From: Terriglobia bacterium
Lineage (GTDB): Bacteria; Acidobacteriota; Vicinamibacteria; Vicinamibacterales; CAVVIG01
Assembly (NCBI GenBank): GCA_020073005.1
Contig: JAIQFX010000067.1
Location: forward strand, 1 to 59,070
Direction of reading: 5' to 3'
Length of the DNA: 59,070 nucleotides
The position numbers and the translations under genes are program-made. This document shows positions 35,852 through 44,853 of this stretch, one piece after another. Below the pieces are notes generated by a model. That model was not told the origin of the DNA. It worked only from the letters and a program-made list of their open reading frames with translations, and did no database searches. How positions within the stretch are numbered: position 1 is the stretch's first letter; each line of letters starts with the position of its first letter.

Positions 35852-35861
35852 GTCGGGCGCG

Positions 35862-36419
35862 TCAGGACGCGGCGAGGAACTTCGACAGGATCGTGACGTC
35901 CTCGAACCGGCCGTTGGTGAAGTACTGCGACTTCATCCTGCCTTCTTCGACGAAGCCCAGGCTCGCGTACAGCGCCAGCGCGCGCGCGTTGCCGGCGACG
36001 ACTTCCAGGCTGACCTTGCGCACGGCGACGAAGTCGCGCAGGTAGTCGCACACCTGCGTCAACATCCGGCGGCCGTATCCCTGGCCGGCGTCGCGCTCGT
36101 CGAACAGGCTGAGGCCGATCCACGCGTGGCGCGAGAACCGATCGACGCGGTACGCCTTGATGTATCCGACCGGACGCTGCGCGTCCTTCACGAGCACGGC
36201 GGTGAGCATCAGATCGTCGCCCTCGACGCCGCCGCCGCGCGCGATCCACGCGTCGACCGTCTGCGCGTTGACGCCGAGCCGGAATCCCATCACGGACGAC
36301 ACGAGGGCGAGGTTGTTGCGCATCTGCAGGTAGAACGGACCGTCGACGGGCTCGGGCCGGCGCAGCGCGATCACGCCGTCCGACAGCAGTGCCGCCGGCC
36401 GCGCCGCGGCGTCGCTCAC
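35862..36419 (-). CDS. GNAT family N-acetyltransferase
   Basis: 185 residues from GTG at 36419 (GTGA overlap). RimJ/RimL-type GNAT: substrate strand with LRRPEPVDGPFYLQMRNN, acetyl-CoA loop GQGYGRRM, and the closing NARALALYASLGFVEEGRMK. In glycan loci such enzymes acetylate an amino sugar (as in WecD/FdtC). Placed between GT2 and a WbpB-like oxidoreductase, so it may act on that pathway's amino sugar. Confidence 0.87.
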   Translation of the reverse strand: MSDAAARPAALLSDGVIALRRPEPVDGPFYLQMRNNLALVSSVMGFRLGVNAQTVDAWIARGGGVEGDDLMLTAVLVKDAQRPVGYIKAYRVDRFSRHAWIGLSLFDERDAGQGYGRRMLTQVCDYLRDFVAVRKVSLEVVAGNARALALYASLGFVEEGRMKSQYFTNGRFEDVTILSKFLAAS

Positions 36420-37447
36420 GATCGCGCTCCCGCCGGCGCGTCGAGCTCGATCAACCGGCCGCGCGCGGCCATCGACTCGGAGGCCGCCTCGACCAGGCGG
36501 ACGACGCGCAGTCCGCTCGCGCCGTCGGTCAACGGCGCCGTGCCGCGCTCGACGCACTCCACGAAATGCGCGACCTCGGTCTTGAGCGCTTCCGTCGCGG
36601 GCAGCTGCGGCGCCCACATGTCGCCGGCGCGGTAGCCGACGAGCAGCTGATAGACGCTGTCAGGCTGGCTGTTGACGGTGATGCCCTTGTCGTAGATCTT
36701 GATCTTCTCGCTCGGCTCGAGATCGTCGTAGACGATCATGCGCTGGCTGCCGCCGATCAGCGTGCGGCGGATCTTCACGGGCGCGAGCCAGTTGACGTGG
36801 ATGTGCGCGATCAGGTTGTTGTCGAAGAACAGCGTGAGGTACGCGATGTTCTCGTGCCCGCCGGCGACGTGGCTCACGCCGGTCGCCGACACGGCGCGCG
36901 GCCGCGACGGCAACACGTAGTCCATGACCGAGAGATCGTGCACGGCCAGATCCCAGATGACGTTCACGTCGTGCTGAAACAGGCCCAGGTTCACGCGCAC
37001 CGAGTCGTAGTAATAGATGTCGCCCAGCTCGCCGCTCGAGACGAGCGACGCGATCTTCCGCACGGCGCCCGTGTACACGAACGTGTGATCCACCATCAGG
37101 ACGCGGCGACGGCGCGCGGCTTCCTCGATGAGACGCTGCGCCTCCGCGCTGGACGCCGCCATCGGCTTCTCGACGAGCACGTGCTTGCCGGCCGCCAGCG
37201 CGCGCATCGCCAGTTCGAAATGTGTCGAGACCGGCGTGGCGATGGCGACCGCGTCGACGCCCGGGTCGTCGAAGACCTCGCGCGCGTCCCGCGTGGCCGC
37301 GACGCCGGGATAGCGGGCCGCCGCGGCCGCGAGCCGCGCCGCGTCCCGATCGCAGACGACGGTCACCCGGGCGCCGGCGGCGTCGGCGAAATTCCGCAGC
37401 AGATTCGGTCCCCAATAACCCAGGCCGATGATGCCGACGTTGATCAT
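36416..37447 (-). CDS. Gfo/Idh/MocA oxidoreductase, WbpB-like
   Basis: 343 residues from ATG at 37447. Rossmann motif GIIGLGYWGPNLLRN at 5-19, EKPMA in the cofactor domain, and DLAVHDLSVMDY in the substrate domain. The start and the HD motif resemble WbpB/WlbA enzymes that oxidise UDP-GlcNAcA at C3. With WbpE-like (32744) and WbpD-like (37444) genes within 5 kb, it completes three of the steps to a 2,3-diacetamido sugar acid. Overlaps both neighbours by 4 nt. Confidence 0.87.
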   Translation of the reverse strand: MINVGIIGLGYWGPNLLRNFADAAGARVTVVCDRDAARLAAAAARYPGVAATRDAREVFDDPGVDAVAIATPVSTHFELAMRALAAGKHVLVEKPMAASSAEAQRLIEEAARRRRVLMVDHTFVYTGAVRKIASLVSSGELGDIYYYDSVRVNLGLFQHDVNVIWDLAVHDLSVMDYVLPSRPRAVSATGVSHVAGGHENIAYLTLFFDNNLIAHIHVNWLAPVKIRRTLIGGSQRMIVYDDLEPSEKIKIYDKGITVNSQPDSVYQLLVGYRAGDMWAPQLPATEALKTEVAHFVECVERGTAPLTDGASGLRVVRLVEAASESMAARGRLIELDAPAGARS

Positions 37448-37929
37448 CCGCGCCCCTTTCGCGCGCGCGTCCGCTCCAGCGCGCGCGCGGGCACGCCGGC
37501 GACCGTCGCGTGCGCCGGGACGTCATGCGTGACGACCGCGCCGGCGCCCACCATCGCCTGCTCGCCAATCGTCACGCCGCACCGGATGACGGCGCCGCTG
37601 CCAATCGACGCGCCGCGCTTCACCGTTGTCGGCACGACGGTCCAGTCGGCGTCGCTCTGGAGACGACCGCCGGCGGTCGCCCGCGGATAAGGATCGTTAG
37701 TGAACATGACGCCGTGGCCGACAAACACGTCGGCTTCGATCGTGACGCCTTCACAGAGAAAACTGTGCGACGAGATCTTGCAGCGGTCGCCGACGACGAC
37801 GCCTTTCTGGATTTCGACGAACGCGCCGATCTTGACGTCGTCGCCGATGCGGCAGCCGTACAGATTCACGAGCGACGGATGGTGAATCGTGACGTTCGAT
37901 CCCAGCACGACGTCAGCGGCAATCGGCAT
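37444..37929 (-). CDS. Left-handed beta-helix acetyltransferase, WbpD-like
   Basis: 161 residues from ATG at 37929, 5 nt after the GT87-like stop. Repeated hexapeptides (CRIGDDVKIGAFVEIQKGVV, GVTIEADVFVGHG) form a beta-helix; MFTNDPYPRA is the loop seen in WbpD/WlbB 3-N-acetyltransferases, and VGAGAVVTHDVPAHATVAGVPA closes the helix. Likely N-acetylates the 3-amino group made by the WbpE-like enzyme. Confidence 0.9.
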   Translation of the reverse strand: MPIAADVVLGSNVTIHHPSLVNLYGCRIGDDVKIGAFVEIQKGVVVGDRCKISSHSFLCEGVTIEADVFVGHGVMFTNDPYPRATAGGRLQSDADWTVVPTTVKRGASIGSGAVIRCGVTIGEQAMVGAGAVVTHDVPAHATVAGVPARALERTRARKGRG

Positions 37930-37934
37930 CGGAA

Positions 37935-39266
37935 TCAGGCGGCCAGCGCGGCCGGCGCGCGTCGTGTGAGCTGCACGAATTCCCAGAGCACGAGCCCGAG
38001 CAGCAGCAGCGTGCCGAGCAGGCACAGGCCGCTGTCGAGGTAGACCTGCCAGGCGTCGCCCCGCAGCAGCGTCGACAGCCACGACGTCGGCACCAGCAGC
38101 GCGTTCAACAACACGTAGCTCACCGCCCACAGCGCGATCTTGAGCGCGCGGCCCGGCTGCGGGCGCGTCACGTACCAATGGAACAGCGCCACAAGCGGCA
38201 GCAGAAACACGATGTAGTAGTAGTAGTGCGCGTGGACGAAGGACACGCCGGCCATGGTGAGGATGCTGAATTCCCAGATGGTCGCCCACTTCACGGTCTC
38301 GGTATCGGCCCGCCGGCGCTCGAGCGTCACGGCGCCCCACGCGAACAGCGCGCCGGTCGCGGCCACCAGCACGCCGAAGACGGCCCTGGCCGAGAGCCAC
38401 GGCCACCGGTCCTCGACGCCGCACAGCGCCCACCGCACGTCGGCTTCCGTGCCGCGCCCCCAGACCCACTGCCGGCAGAAATCGGCTTTCTGCGCGCCGC
38501 GCGCGATGACCGGATGCAGGACCTCGCCGCCGCCCAGCGGCCGCATGAGCCCGCCGACGATGTCGAGCGTCTTGCCGATGATGAAGTGGTCGAGGCCGAA
38601 TACGAGCTGGGCCGCCAGGACCAACGCGGCGGACGCGCCCGCGAACGCGGCCAGCCCCTTGACGCGGCGGTGCAGCACGAACGATCCGAGCAGCGCGATC
38701 GGCCAGTACTTGAACCAGGTCAGATACGCCACCGCGACGCCGGCCGCGGCCTCGCGTCCGCTCGCGGCGAGCGCGCACGCGGCAACGAGCGCGAGAAAGG
38801 CGACGACCTCGAACTCGCGCTGGACGAGCGACTGCGTCAGCGGCAGGAACGCGAACACCAGGGCGAGGATCGCGGCGGCCATCCACCCCGCCTGCCCGGC
38901 CCGCCCCTTGAGCATCTTCCAGAGGACGGCGCACGCGGCCAACAACACGAAGGGATAGATCGCGAGCAGCGCGGTCGCGATCCGCTCGTACGAGTCGAAG
39001 AAGACGACGGGGAACAGCGTCAGGTACTGCGACGGTCCGTAGTAGTACTGGCCGTGGTTGTAGTGCAACGCGACCTGCATGTCCGGGCTGTTCCACAACG
39101 CCGGATTCAGACGCCGGGCGTACTCGCCGGGCATCGTGAAATAAAAATCCCCCTGCGTGAACGACAGCCCGCGAACGATCGCCTTGGCCAGATAGGCCGC
39201 CGCGATGACCAGACACCCGGCGGCGATAGCCCGCCCGCGTCCATTTTTCGGCCACCAGTCGTTCAC
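37935..39266 (-). CDS. Polytopic GT87/DUF2029-like membrane glycosyltransferase
   Basis: 443 residues from GTG at 39266 (GTGA overlap). About ten to eleven membrane segments. The first outer loop holds GDFYF and several aromatic residues (HYNHGQYYYGPSQY), as in GT-C enzymes of the GT87 type that take mannose or similar from a polyprenyl carrier. FVHAHYYYYIVF occurs late. Not related by motif to the four polytopic proteins at 11973-28180 (no NSGN/RHRD). Probably inner-membrane. Confidence 0.75.
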   Translation of the reverse strand: MNDWWPKNGRGRAIAAGCLVIAAAYLAKAIVRGLSFTQGDFYFTMPGEYARRLNPALWNSPDMQVALHYNHGQYYYGPSQYLTLFPVVFFDSYERIATALLAIYPFVLLAACAVLWKMLKGRAGQAGWMAAAILALVFAFLPLTQSLVQREFEVVAFLALVAACALAASGREAAAGVAVAYLTWFKYWPIALLGSFVLHRRVKGLAAFAGASAALVLAAQLVFGLDHFIIGKTLDIVGGLMRPLGGGEVLHPVIARGAQKADFCRQWVWGRGTEADVRWALCGVEDRWPWLSARAVFGVLVAATGALFAWGAVTLERRRADTETVKWATIWEFSILTMAGVSFVHAHYYYYIVFLLPLVALFHWYVTRPQPGRALKIALWAVSYVLLNALLVPTSWLSTLLRGDAWQVYLDSGLCLLGTLLLLGLVLWEFVQLTRRAPAALAA

Positions 39267-40438
39267 GTGCCGCGAACTCCGGCGTGCGCCCCGGCTGCGG
39301 GCAGCGCGTCCGGCGGGAGCCACCGGTGGTAACAGTCAATCTGGTTCGTCACCATGCGATCGACGGTGAAGCGCTCGCGCACCGACCGCCGGCCCTCGTC
39401 CGCCATGCGCCTCCCGAGCGCGGGATCGCGAAACAGGCGCAGCACCGCGGTCGCGATCGCGTGCGAGTCGGCGCGCGGCACGAGCAGTCCGTGGACGCCG
39501 TCCGTCACAACTTCAGGCGCGGCCGCGACGTTCGTCGCCACGAGCGGCGCGCCGGCGGCCAGCGCTTCCACGACGGTCTGACAGAAGGCTTCCGTCAACG
39601 ACGGATGGACCACGACGTCCATCGCGCGCATGCAGGCCGGCACGTCGTGGCGGTAGCCGGCGAAGATCACGCGATCGGCGAGGCCCTGGTCGCGCACCAT
39701 CGCCTCGATGGATTCGCGGTCGCCGCCGCCGAGGAGCAGCACCTTGAGATTCGGAATGTCCCGCGCCAGCTCGCGCGCGGCGCCGAGCAGGTACGGATGG
39801 CCCTTCGTCCGGAAGAAGCGCGCGACGCACCCGATGACGAACGCGTCGCCGAGGCCGAGCTCGGCGCGCACGCGCCGCCGATCCTCGTCGGTCGCGCCCA
39901 GCGCGTCGAAGTCGAAGCCCTGATAAATCACGTCGATCTTGTCGGGCGCCGCGCCTTCCCTGTTCACCATGTGCGTCTTCACGGCCTGCGACAGCACGAC
40001 GACGCGATCGGCGCGGCTGGTCAGCAGCCGATCGCACCAGACGTGGAGGCGCGTGCCGATCATTTCGACTTCAGCCGTGTGATGCCGCGTCAGCACGACC
40101 AGCGGCACGCGCGCGAGCCGCGCGGCGGCGACGCCGACGATCCCGCCGTCGACCAGGTGCGTCTGCACGATGTCGACGCGGCGCGCGCGCAGCCAGCGGG
40201 CGAGCCTCACGATCGCGCCGGGAAAGGCCGTCTTGCGACGCGCGCCCAGACACGCATAGTCGCCGCCGATTTCGCGCAGCCAGGCCGGCGTCTCCGGCTC
40301 GATGAGGCTCACGCCGGACACCGTCAGTCCGCGCGCGTGAAGCCCGCGCCCGAGATTCGCGAAATAGTGCGAGTCGAGCGTTGTCGCGCACACGTGACAC
40401 ACGTGCAGCGACGACGCGGCCGCGGGCGCCTTCAGCAC
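39263..40438 (-). CDS. Family 4 glycosyltransferase
   Basis: 391 residues from GTG at 40438, overlapping the upstream gene by 7 nt. GT-B fold: N-terminal HVCATTLDSHYF, VQTHLVDGG, TRHHTAEVEM; C-terminal IYQGFDFDAL, VARFFRTKGH and the E-x7-E signature in SLTEAFCQTVVEALAAGAPLVA. Full length, no membrane helices. Retaining transferase of unknown donor. Confidence 0.9.
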   Translation of the reverse strand: MLKAPAAASSLHVCHVCATTLDSHYFANLGRGLHARGLTVSGVSLIEPETPAWLREIGGDYACLGARRKTAFPGAIVRLARWLRARRVDIVQTHLVDGGIVGVAAARLARVPLVVLTRHHTAEVEMIGTRLHVWCDRLLTSRADRVVVLSQAVKTHMVNREGAAPDKIDVIYQGFDFDALGATDEDRRRVRAELGLGDAFVIGCVARFFRTKGHPYLLGAARELARDIPNLKVLLLGGGDRESIEAMVRDQGLADRVIFAGYRHDVPACMRAMDVVVHPSLTEAFCQTVVEALAAGAPLVATNVAAAPEVVTDGVHGLLVPRADSHAIATAVLRLFRDPALGRRMADEGRRSVRERFTVDRMVTNQIDCYHRWLPPDALPAAGAHAGVRGT

Positions 40439-42162
40439 GCGACCGCCTCCGTCTTCGTCTTCAAGGGCTCGGTGCGATAGATGAAGTCCGTCCCGCGAAG
40501 AATTCCGTCGCACATCGTGTCGAGACCCGGATCGCGCCCGGGCGCGAGGTCGCGCAGGCCGCTCACCTGCACTTCGTAGGGACTCCAGCGCGTCGGGTCC
40601 CCGCTCACGGGATTGATGACGGTCAGCGGGATCATGCGACGGAAGAAAAAGTGGTACGCGTATTTCTTCGCGCGGCGGATGGTCTCCGCGTCGAGCCGCT
40701 GCTTGCACGGCAGGCTGTCGAGAATCGCGCGGTAGTGCTCGGGCGACCGCACGTCCGTCGTGATGCCCTTGTTCCGGATCCACGCTTCGCCGGCGACGAT
40801 CACGGGGATCCCCATGCTCGTCAGCTCGACGCCGGTCTTGGTGCCGTAGATCAGCACGCTGTCGCACTGCGCCATCACCGCGTAGGTGCTGATCGGACTG
40901 TCGGGGGGAATCAGAAAGATGTTCGGCGGCAGCGTACCGAGTTCACGTCTGATCTCGTCGGCGATCGGCTGGCGCGACTGGATGTGGCCGCGCAACTCCG
41001 CCGGGTGCACGCGGATGATGAGCTGCAGCTCGGGCCGCGTTGCGAAATACGCGATCGTCGTCGCGAGCCACTCCCACATGTCCGCGAACGCGTTCTGCGG
41101 ATAGTGCAGCTGCGCATCCCACATCACGTTGGTCAGCAGCCCGATCGACGGCTTGTTCCAGTCGATCCCGATCGCGCGCGCGATCGCCTCCGGCTCGGTC
41201 TCGGCGGCGCGGCTGAACGAGATCCAGTCCTGCGAGCCGGTCCAGCGGCTCTTGAGGTACGCCATCAGCTCGGTTTCGCGCTCGTCGTCCCAGTCGAGGT
41301 CCGCCCAGGTCGAGACCGGCTCCGTCATCAGCGTGTGGTGATAGGTGTCGCCGTGGCTGAAGATGAACGAGTTCTTCCGGTACGACTGAATCCAGTTCAC
41401 GACGCGGACGCCGTGGCGGCGCGCGACGGCGCCGACGATGCCCTGCGGCACGTAGATCCCGTGATTGAAGGACGCGACCGCGTACTGCTGCGTCGTCAGC
41501 AGCCGCTCGATGGAGGCGCGCGTGATCAGCGCCGCCGCGAAGAAGCGGCGCAGCACGCCGTCGCCGTGCGGCTCGCGTTCGAGGCTCGTGCGCGCGAAGA
41601 AGCGAATGGCTCCAGCTCGCGCGTGCTCGCCGATCGGGTACCCGTCGGACGTGTAGCTGGCAATCTGCCCAGGTGTGAGCGTCCGCGCCAGGCGCCACGC
41701 GTCGGCTTCCTCGCCGGCGGCCAGAAAATCGCCGTAGTGCAGGACGTTGACGCCGAGCGCCTTGAACATCGCGTCCGCGGGCCGGTGACACGACCGGCAC
41801 AGCTCGCGCCGCGGTCCGTGCGGAATGAATTCGTTGACGACCCACTCGTCCTGCAGCTTGCCGAGCAGGCAGCTCTGGCACGCGGGCAGCAGCTCGTCGC
41901 ACAGCAGCACGTCCACGCGGGCGCCGCGCAGCGTCAGCGCGACGGCGAGCACGCTGTCGAGCGTCGTCATCGCGGGATGGCCGATGCTCGGCGCGAGCAG
42001 CACGCGCGGCGCGTCCGCCGGCAGCGAGGCGACGCGGTGTCTCAGGTCCGCGTAGTCCGACGCGCCGAGGAGGTCGGGCCACCGCGGCTGATCGACCTTC
42101 ACCGGGTACACACGCCGGACGAGACGTTTCAACGCGCGCTTGTGCGGATCGAGAGAGATCAT
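40432..42162 (-). CDS. KpsS-like capsule/GT-B protein with Cys pairs
   Basis: 576 residues from ATG at 42162 (ATGA overlap with transketolase); the much longer open frame upstream is arginine-rich and rejected. Middle and C-terminal parts look like capsule synthesis/GT-B proteins: WIQSYRKNSFIFSHGDTYHH, IIRVHPAELRG and a late SVLIYGTKTGVELTSMGIPVIVAG. Near residues 95-130 are two cysteine pairs, ACQSC and LCRSC, which may bind zinc. Could add a linker or capping sugar before ABC export. Family call is by pattern. Confidence 0.7.
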   Translation of the reverse strand: MISLDPHKRALKRLVRRVYPVKVDQPRWPDLLGASDYADLRHRVASLPADAPRVLLAPSIGHPAMTTLDSVLAVALTLRGARVDVLLCDELLPACQSCLLGKLQDEWVVNEFIPHGPRRELCRSCHRPADAMFKALGVNVLHYGDFLAAGEEADAWRLARTLTPGQIASYTSDGYPIGEHARAGAIRFFARTSLEREPHGDGVLRRFFAAALITRASIERLLTTQQYAVASFNHGIYVPQGIVGAVARRHGVRVVNWIQSYRKNSFIFSHGDTYHHTLMTEPVSTWADLDWDDERETELMAYLKSRWTGSQDWISFSRAAETEPEAIARAIGIDWNKPSIGLLTNVMWDAQLHYPQNAFADMWEWLATTIAYFATRPELQLIIRVHPAELRGHIQSRQPIADEIRRELGTLPPNIFLIPPDSPISTYAVMAQCDSVLIYGTKTGVELTSMGIPVIVAGEAWIRNKGITTDVRSPEHYRAILDSLPCKQRLDAETIRRAKKYAYHFFFRRMIPLTVINPVSGDPTRWSPYEVQVSGLRDLAPGRDPGLDTMCDGILRGTDFIYRTEPLKTKTEAVAC

Positions 42163-44090
42163 TGAGAGGATCGGCTCACGTCGGCGCGCAGCGCGAGCGT
42201 GGCCGCGATCGTGTCGCACAGCCCGTCGGCGTCGAGGCCGTGCGCGTGCAGCACTTCGTCGTTGCGCCCGCACAGGGGCACGTCGGTGACGCCGAAGCGG
42301 CGCACGACGCGCTCGCCCGGCAGCGACAACTCGGCGAGCGTGCGCAGGAGCATGTCGCCCTGGCCGCCGTGAATGAAGTGATTGTCGAGCGTGAACACGG
42401 CCGGCGCGTCGCGCACGACCGACGCGAACCAGGCGCGATCGATCCGGTTGAGCCACGGCAGATTGACCACCGCGAGCGTGATGCCGTGGCGCGCCTTCAG
42501 CAGCGCCGCGGCCTCGACGGCTTCCGAGAGCATCACCGGACCGTACGCGAACAGCACGGCGTCGCGGCCCGGGACGAGCGTCACGCCGCGCCCCTCGCGC
42601 AGCTCGTAATCGGCCGGCAGCTCGAACGGCACGTCCCACGGCACCGACACGAGCCGCAGGTAGACGCTGTCGAGCGTGCGATCGGCGAAGCAGTGGCGCG
42701 CGGCCATCTCGACTTCGCGTTCGGTGCTCGGCTCGAGCAGCACGAGCCCCGGCACCGCGGACAACACGGCGATGTCGCGCACGCACTGATGCGAATGCCC
42801 CGGTCCTCCCGGCACGAGGCCCGCGAGCGATCCGACGTAGATCACCTTGGTGCGTTCTGTCGCGTTGTTGTAGATCTGCTCGTTCGGCCGATCCGAGAGG
42901 AAACACGCGAACGAATGGACGACCGGCAGCAGTCCCTTGAGCGCGGCGCCGCCGGCCTGCGACACCATGTCCTGCTCGGCGATCCCGCACTCGACGAACC
43001 GCTCGGGGAACTCGGCTTCGAACGGCAGGAGCCCGGTGTCCAGCGCGAGGTCGCCGTCGAAGGCGACGATGCGCGGGTTGCGGCGGGCGTGATCGACGAG
43101 CGCGCGCGAGTACGCCGCGACGAGACGCTGCGGGCGGCGCGGCATCGGGCGATCGGGCCGCGGGATCGACTCGAGCCGCACCGGCTCCGCGCACATCGAC
43201 GCCAGCGCCGCGTTGACGCGCGCGACGATCTCCGGCACCGCTTTGAGATACGTCTCATCGTCGGGCGCGCCGCTGTGGAAGCGGTACAGCCGATCGTCGG
43301 GCGCGAGCGCCGTGCCTTCCATGAACGACACGCCGCGGCCCTTGATCGTGTCGGCGATGACGGCCTTCGGCCGATCGTGAACGAGCGCGAGCGACACGAA
43401 CGTCCGCGCGATTGCGCCGGTGTCGTGGCCGTCGACGCGCGCGACATGCCAGCCGAAGCTGCGCAGCTTCGCTTCGAGGTCGCCCAGATCGCTCACGCGC
43501 GACACCCAGGTGTCGGACTGAATCTTGTTGTGATCGACGATCACCGTCAGGTTGTCCTGCCGCGCGTTGGCCGCCGAGACAAGCGATTCCCAGAACTGGC
43601 CTTCCTGCAGCTCGCCGTCGCCGGTCAGCACGAACGCGCGGCCCCTTTGGACGCCGTCGCCGAGCAGGCGCTTCGCGAGCAGCATGCCCTTCGCCTTCGA
43701 GACGCCCATGCCGAGCGATCCCGTGTTCGTCTCGATCGACGGCGTGGACACGTCGGGATGGCCCGGCAGGCCGTTCAGCCGCCGCAGCTCGTTGATCTTG
43801 TCGAACGGCAGTCTGCCGAGCGCCGTGAGCACGGCATACAGCGCCGGCGCGTCGTGGCCCTTCGATGAAAAGAACACATCGTCGGCGGTCAGCTCGTTCA
43901 AGTACAGCCAGCTGACGAGATCGAGACAGCTGAAGCTCGTGCCGATGTGGCCGGAGCCGGCGCGCGTGATCATGTAGAGCGCGTTGAGACGGCAGAGATC
44001 CGCGAACACCGCCGTCTTGCGCGCGGGATCGACGTCCAGCGCGCGAAGACGCGCGAACTCGGACGCCGGGACGTAGGACAAATCGATCAC
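42159..44090 (-). CDS. Transketolase-like enzyme (single chain)
   Basis: 643 residues from GTG at 44090. Thiamine-diphosphate motif starts GDGELQEG (157-164) and ends DHNK; the pyrimidine-binding domain has CGIAEQDM and HSFACFLSDRPNEQI. The C-terminal domain is present, so this is full length. It moves two-carbon ketol units. Placement between a cytidylyltransferase and a KpsS-like gene is unusual for central metabolism and suggests making or trimming a keto-sugar precursor; the reaction is unknown. Confidence 0.88.
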   Translation of the reverse strand: MIDLSYVPASEFARLRALDVDPARKTAVFADLCRLNALYMITRAGSGHIGTSFSCLDLVSWLYLNELTADDVFFSSKGHDAPALYAVLTALGRLPFDKINELRRLNGLPGHPDVSTPSIETNTGSLGMGVSKAKGMLLAKRLLGDGVQRGRAFVLTGDGELQEGQFWESLVSAANARQDNLTVIVDHNKIQSDTWVSRVSDLGDLEAKLRSFGWHVARVDGHDTGAIARTFVSLALVHDRPKAVIADTIKGRGVSFMEGTALAPDDRLYRFHSGAPDDETYLKAVPEIVARVNAALASMCAEPVRLESIPRPDRPMPRRPQRLVAAYSRALVDHARRNPRIVAFDGDLALDTGLLPFEAEFPERFVECGIAEQDMVSQAGGAALKGLLPVVHSFACFLSDRPNEQIYNNATERTKVIYVGSLAGLVPGGPGHSHQCVRDIAVLSAVPGLVLLEPSTEREVEMAARHCFADRTLDSVYLRLVSVPWDVPFELPADYELREGRGVTLVPGRDAVLFAYGPVMLSEAVEAAALLKARHGITLAVVNLPWLNRIDRAWFASVVRDAPAVFTLDNHFIHGGQGDMLLRTLAELSLPGERVVRRFGVTDVPLCGRNDEVLHAHGLDADGLCDTIAATLALRADVSRSSQ

Positions 44091-44097
44091 AAGCGTT

Positions 44098-44853
44098 TCA
44101 AAGTTTGTAGGGTCTCTGCGGTACTGCTGGCAGTCTCGCCTCTCCCAGCTCGACGAAACGCTCGGCCAGCATCCAGTCCTCGCGCGTGTTGACGTCGAAG
44201 CCCTCGAACCCTTCGGTGAGAAACGGCATCACGACGTCGCCGGCGATCGTGCGGCCCTCGAAGACCACGCGCGACCAGGCGATCTCGAGCGACGCGTTCT
44301 GCACGTGGACCTCGGGCAGCGTGTTGGTCTGGCTGCTGTGCCACGGCTGTCCGGCCGGACCGAGCGGCAGCAGCGGCGTCATGCGCCGGCCGCGCACGAT
44401 CCACATCTTGCCGGGATGCTGGCGGCAGCGCTCGACGGCGCGCAGCGAATCGACGCCCGCCTCTTCGGCGAAGGCGCGCCACGCGCGCTGAATCGTCGCG
44501 GGCTGCCGGAACGGGCTCGTGGGACGCAGCAGGCTGAAGCTCTCGAACGCGCGGCCGCTGTCGCGCAGCCGCGACAGCAGATGTTCGATCCACTCGATGT
44601 CGGGCGACGCGTCGCCCGCGAACTCGGCGGGCCGGAGAAACGGAACCGACGCGCCGTAGTGCCGCGCGATGTCCGCGTAGCGCTCGTCGTCGGTCGACAC
44701 GACGACGTCGGCGAAGACGCCGCTGTCGATCGCGGCCGCAATGGTGTACGCGAGCACCGGATGGCCGCCGAGCACGCGGACGTTCTTGTCGGGCACGCGC
44801 TTCGATCCGGAGCGCGCTGGAATCAACGCGACGACGCTGGGCCTGGTGCTCAC
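44098..44853 (-). CDS. neuA: CMP-ulosonic acid synthetase (NeuA family)
   Basis: 251 residues from GTG at 44853 (GTGA overlap). Activates an ulosonic acid with CTP. LIPARSGSKRVPDKN near the N-terminus is the nucleotide-binding signature; LRPTSPFR follows, and the C-terminal part has FDVNTREDWMLAE as in NeuA proteins. The only CMP-sugar synthetase in the window though there are two NeuB-type synthases. No fused hydrolase domain. Confidence 0.9.
   Translation of the reverse strand: MSTRPSVVALIPARSGSKRVPDKNVRVLGGHPVLAYTIAAAIDSGVFADVVVSTDDERYADIARHYGASVPFLRPAEFAGDASPDIEWIEHLLSRLRDSGRAFESFSLLRPTSPFRQPATIQRAWRAFAEEAGVDSLRAVERCRQHPGKMWIVRGRRMTPLLPLGPAGQPWHSSQTNTLPEVHVQNASLEIAWSRVVFEGRTIAGDVVMPFLTEGFEGFDVNTREDWMLAERFVELGEARLPAVPQRPYKL

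Noticed and set aside
40432-43194. Very long upstream extensions of minus-strand genes (also 2301-3755, 39263-40867, 47684-50488)
   Set aside because: The added N-terminal parts are arginine-rich and overlap another real gene in a different frame; conserved sequence begins at the internal starts chosen.
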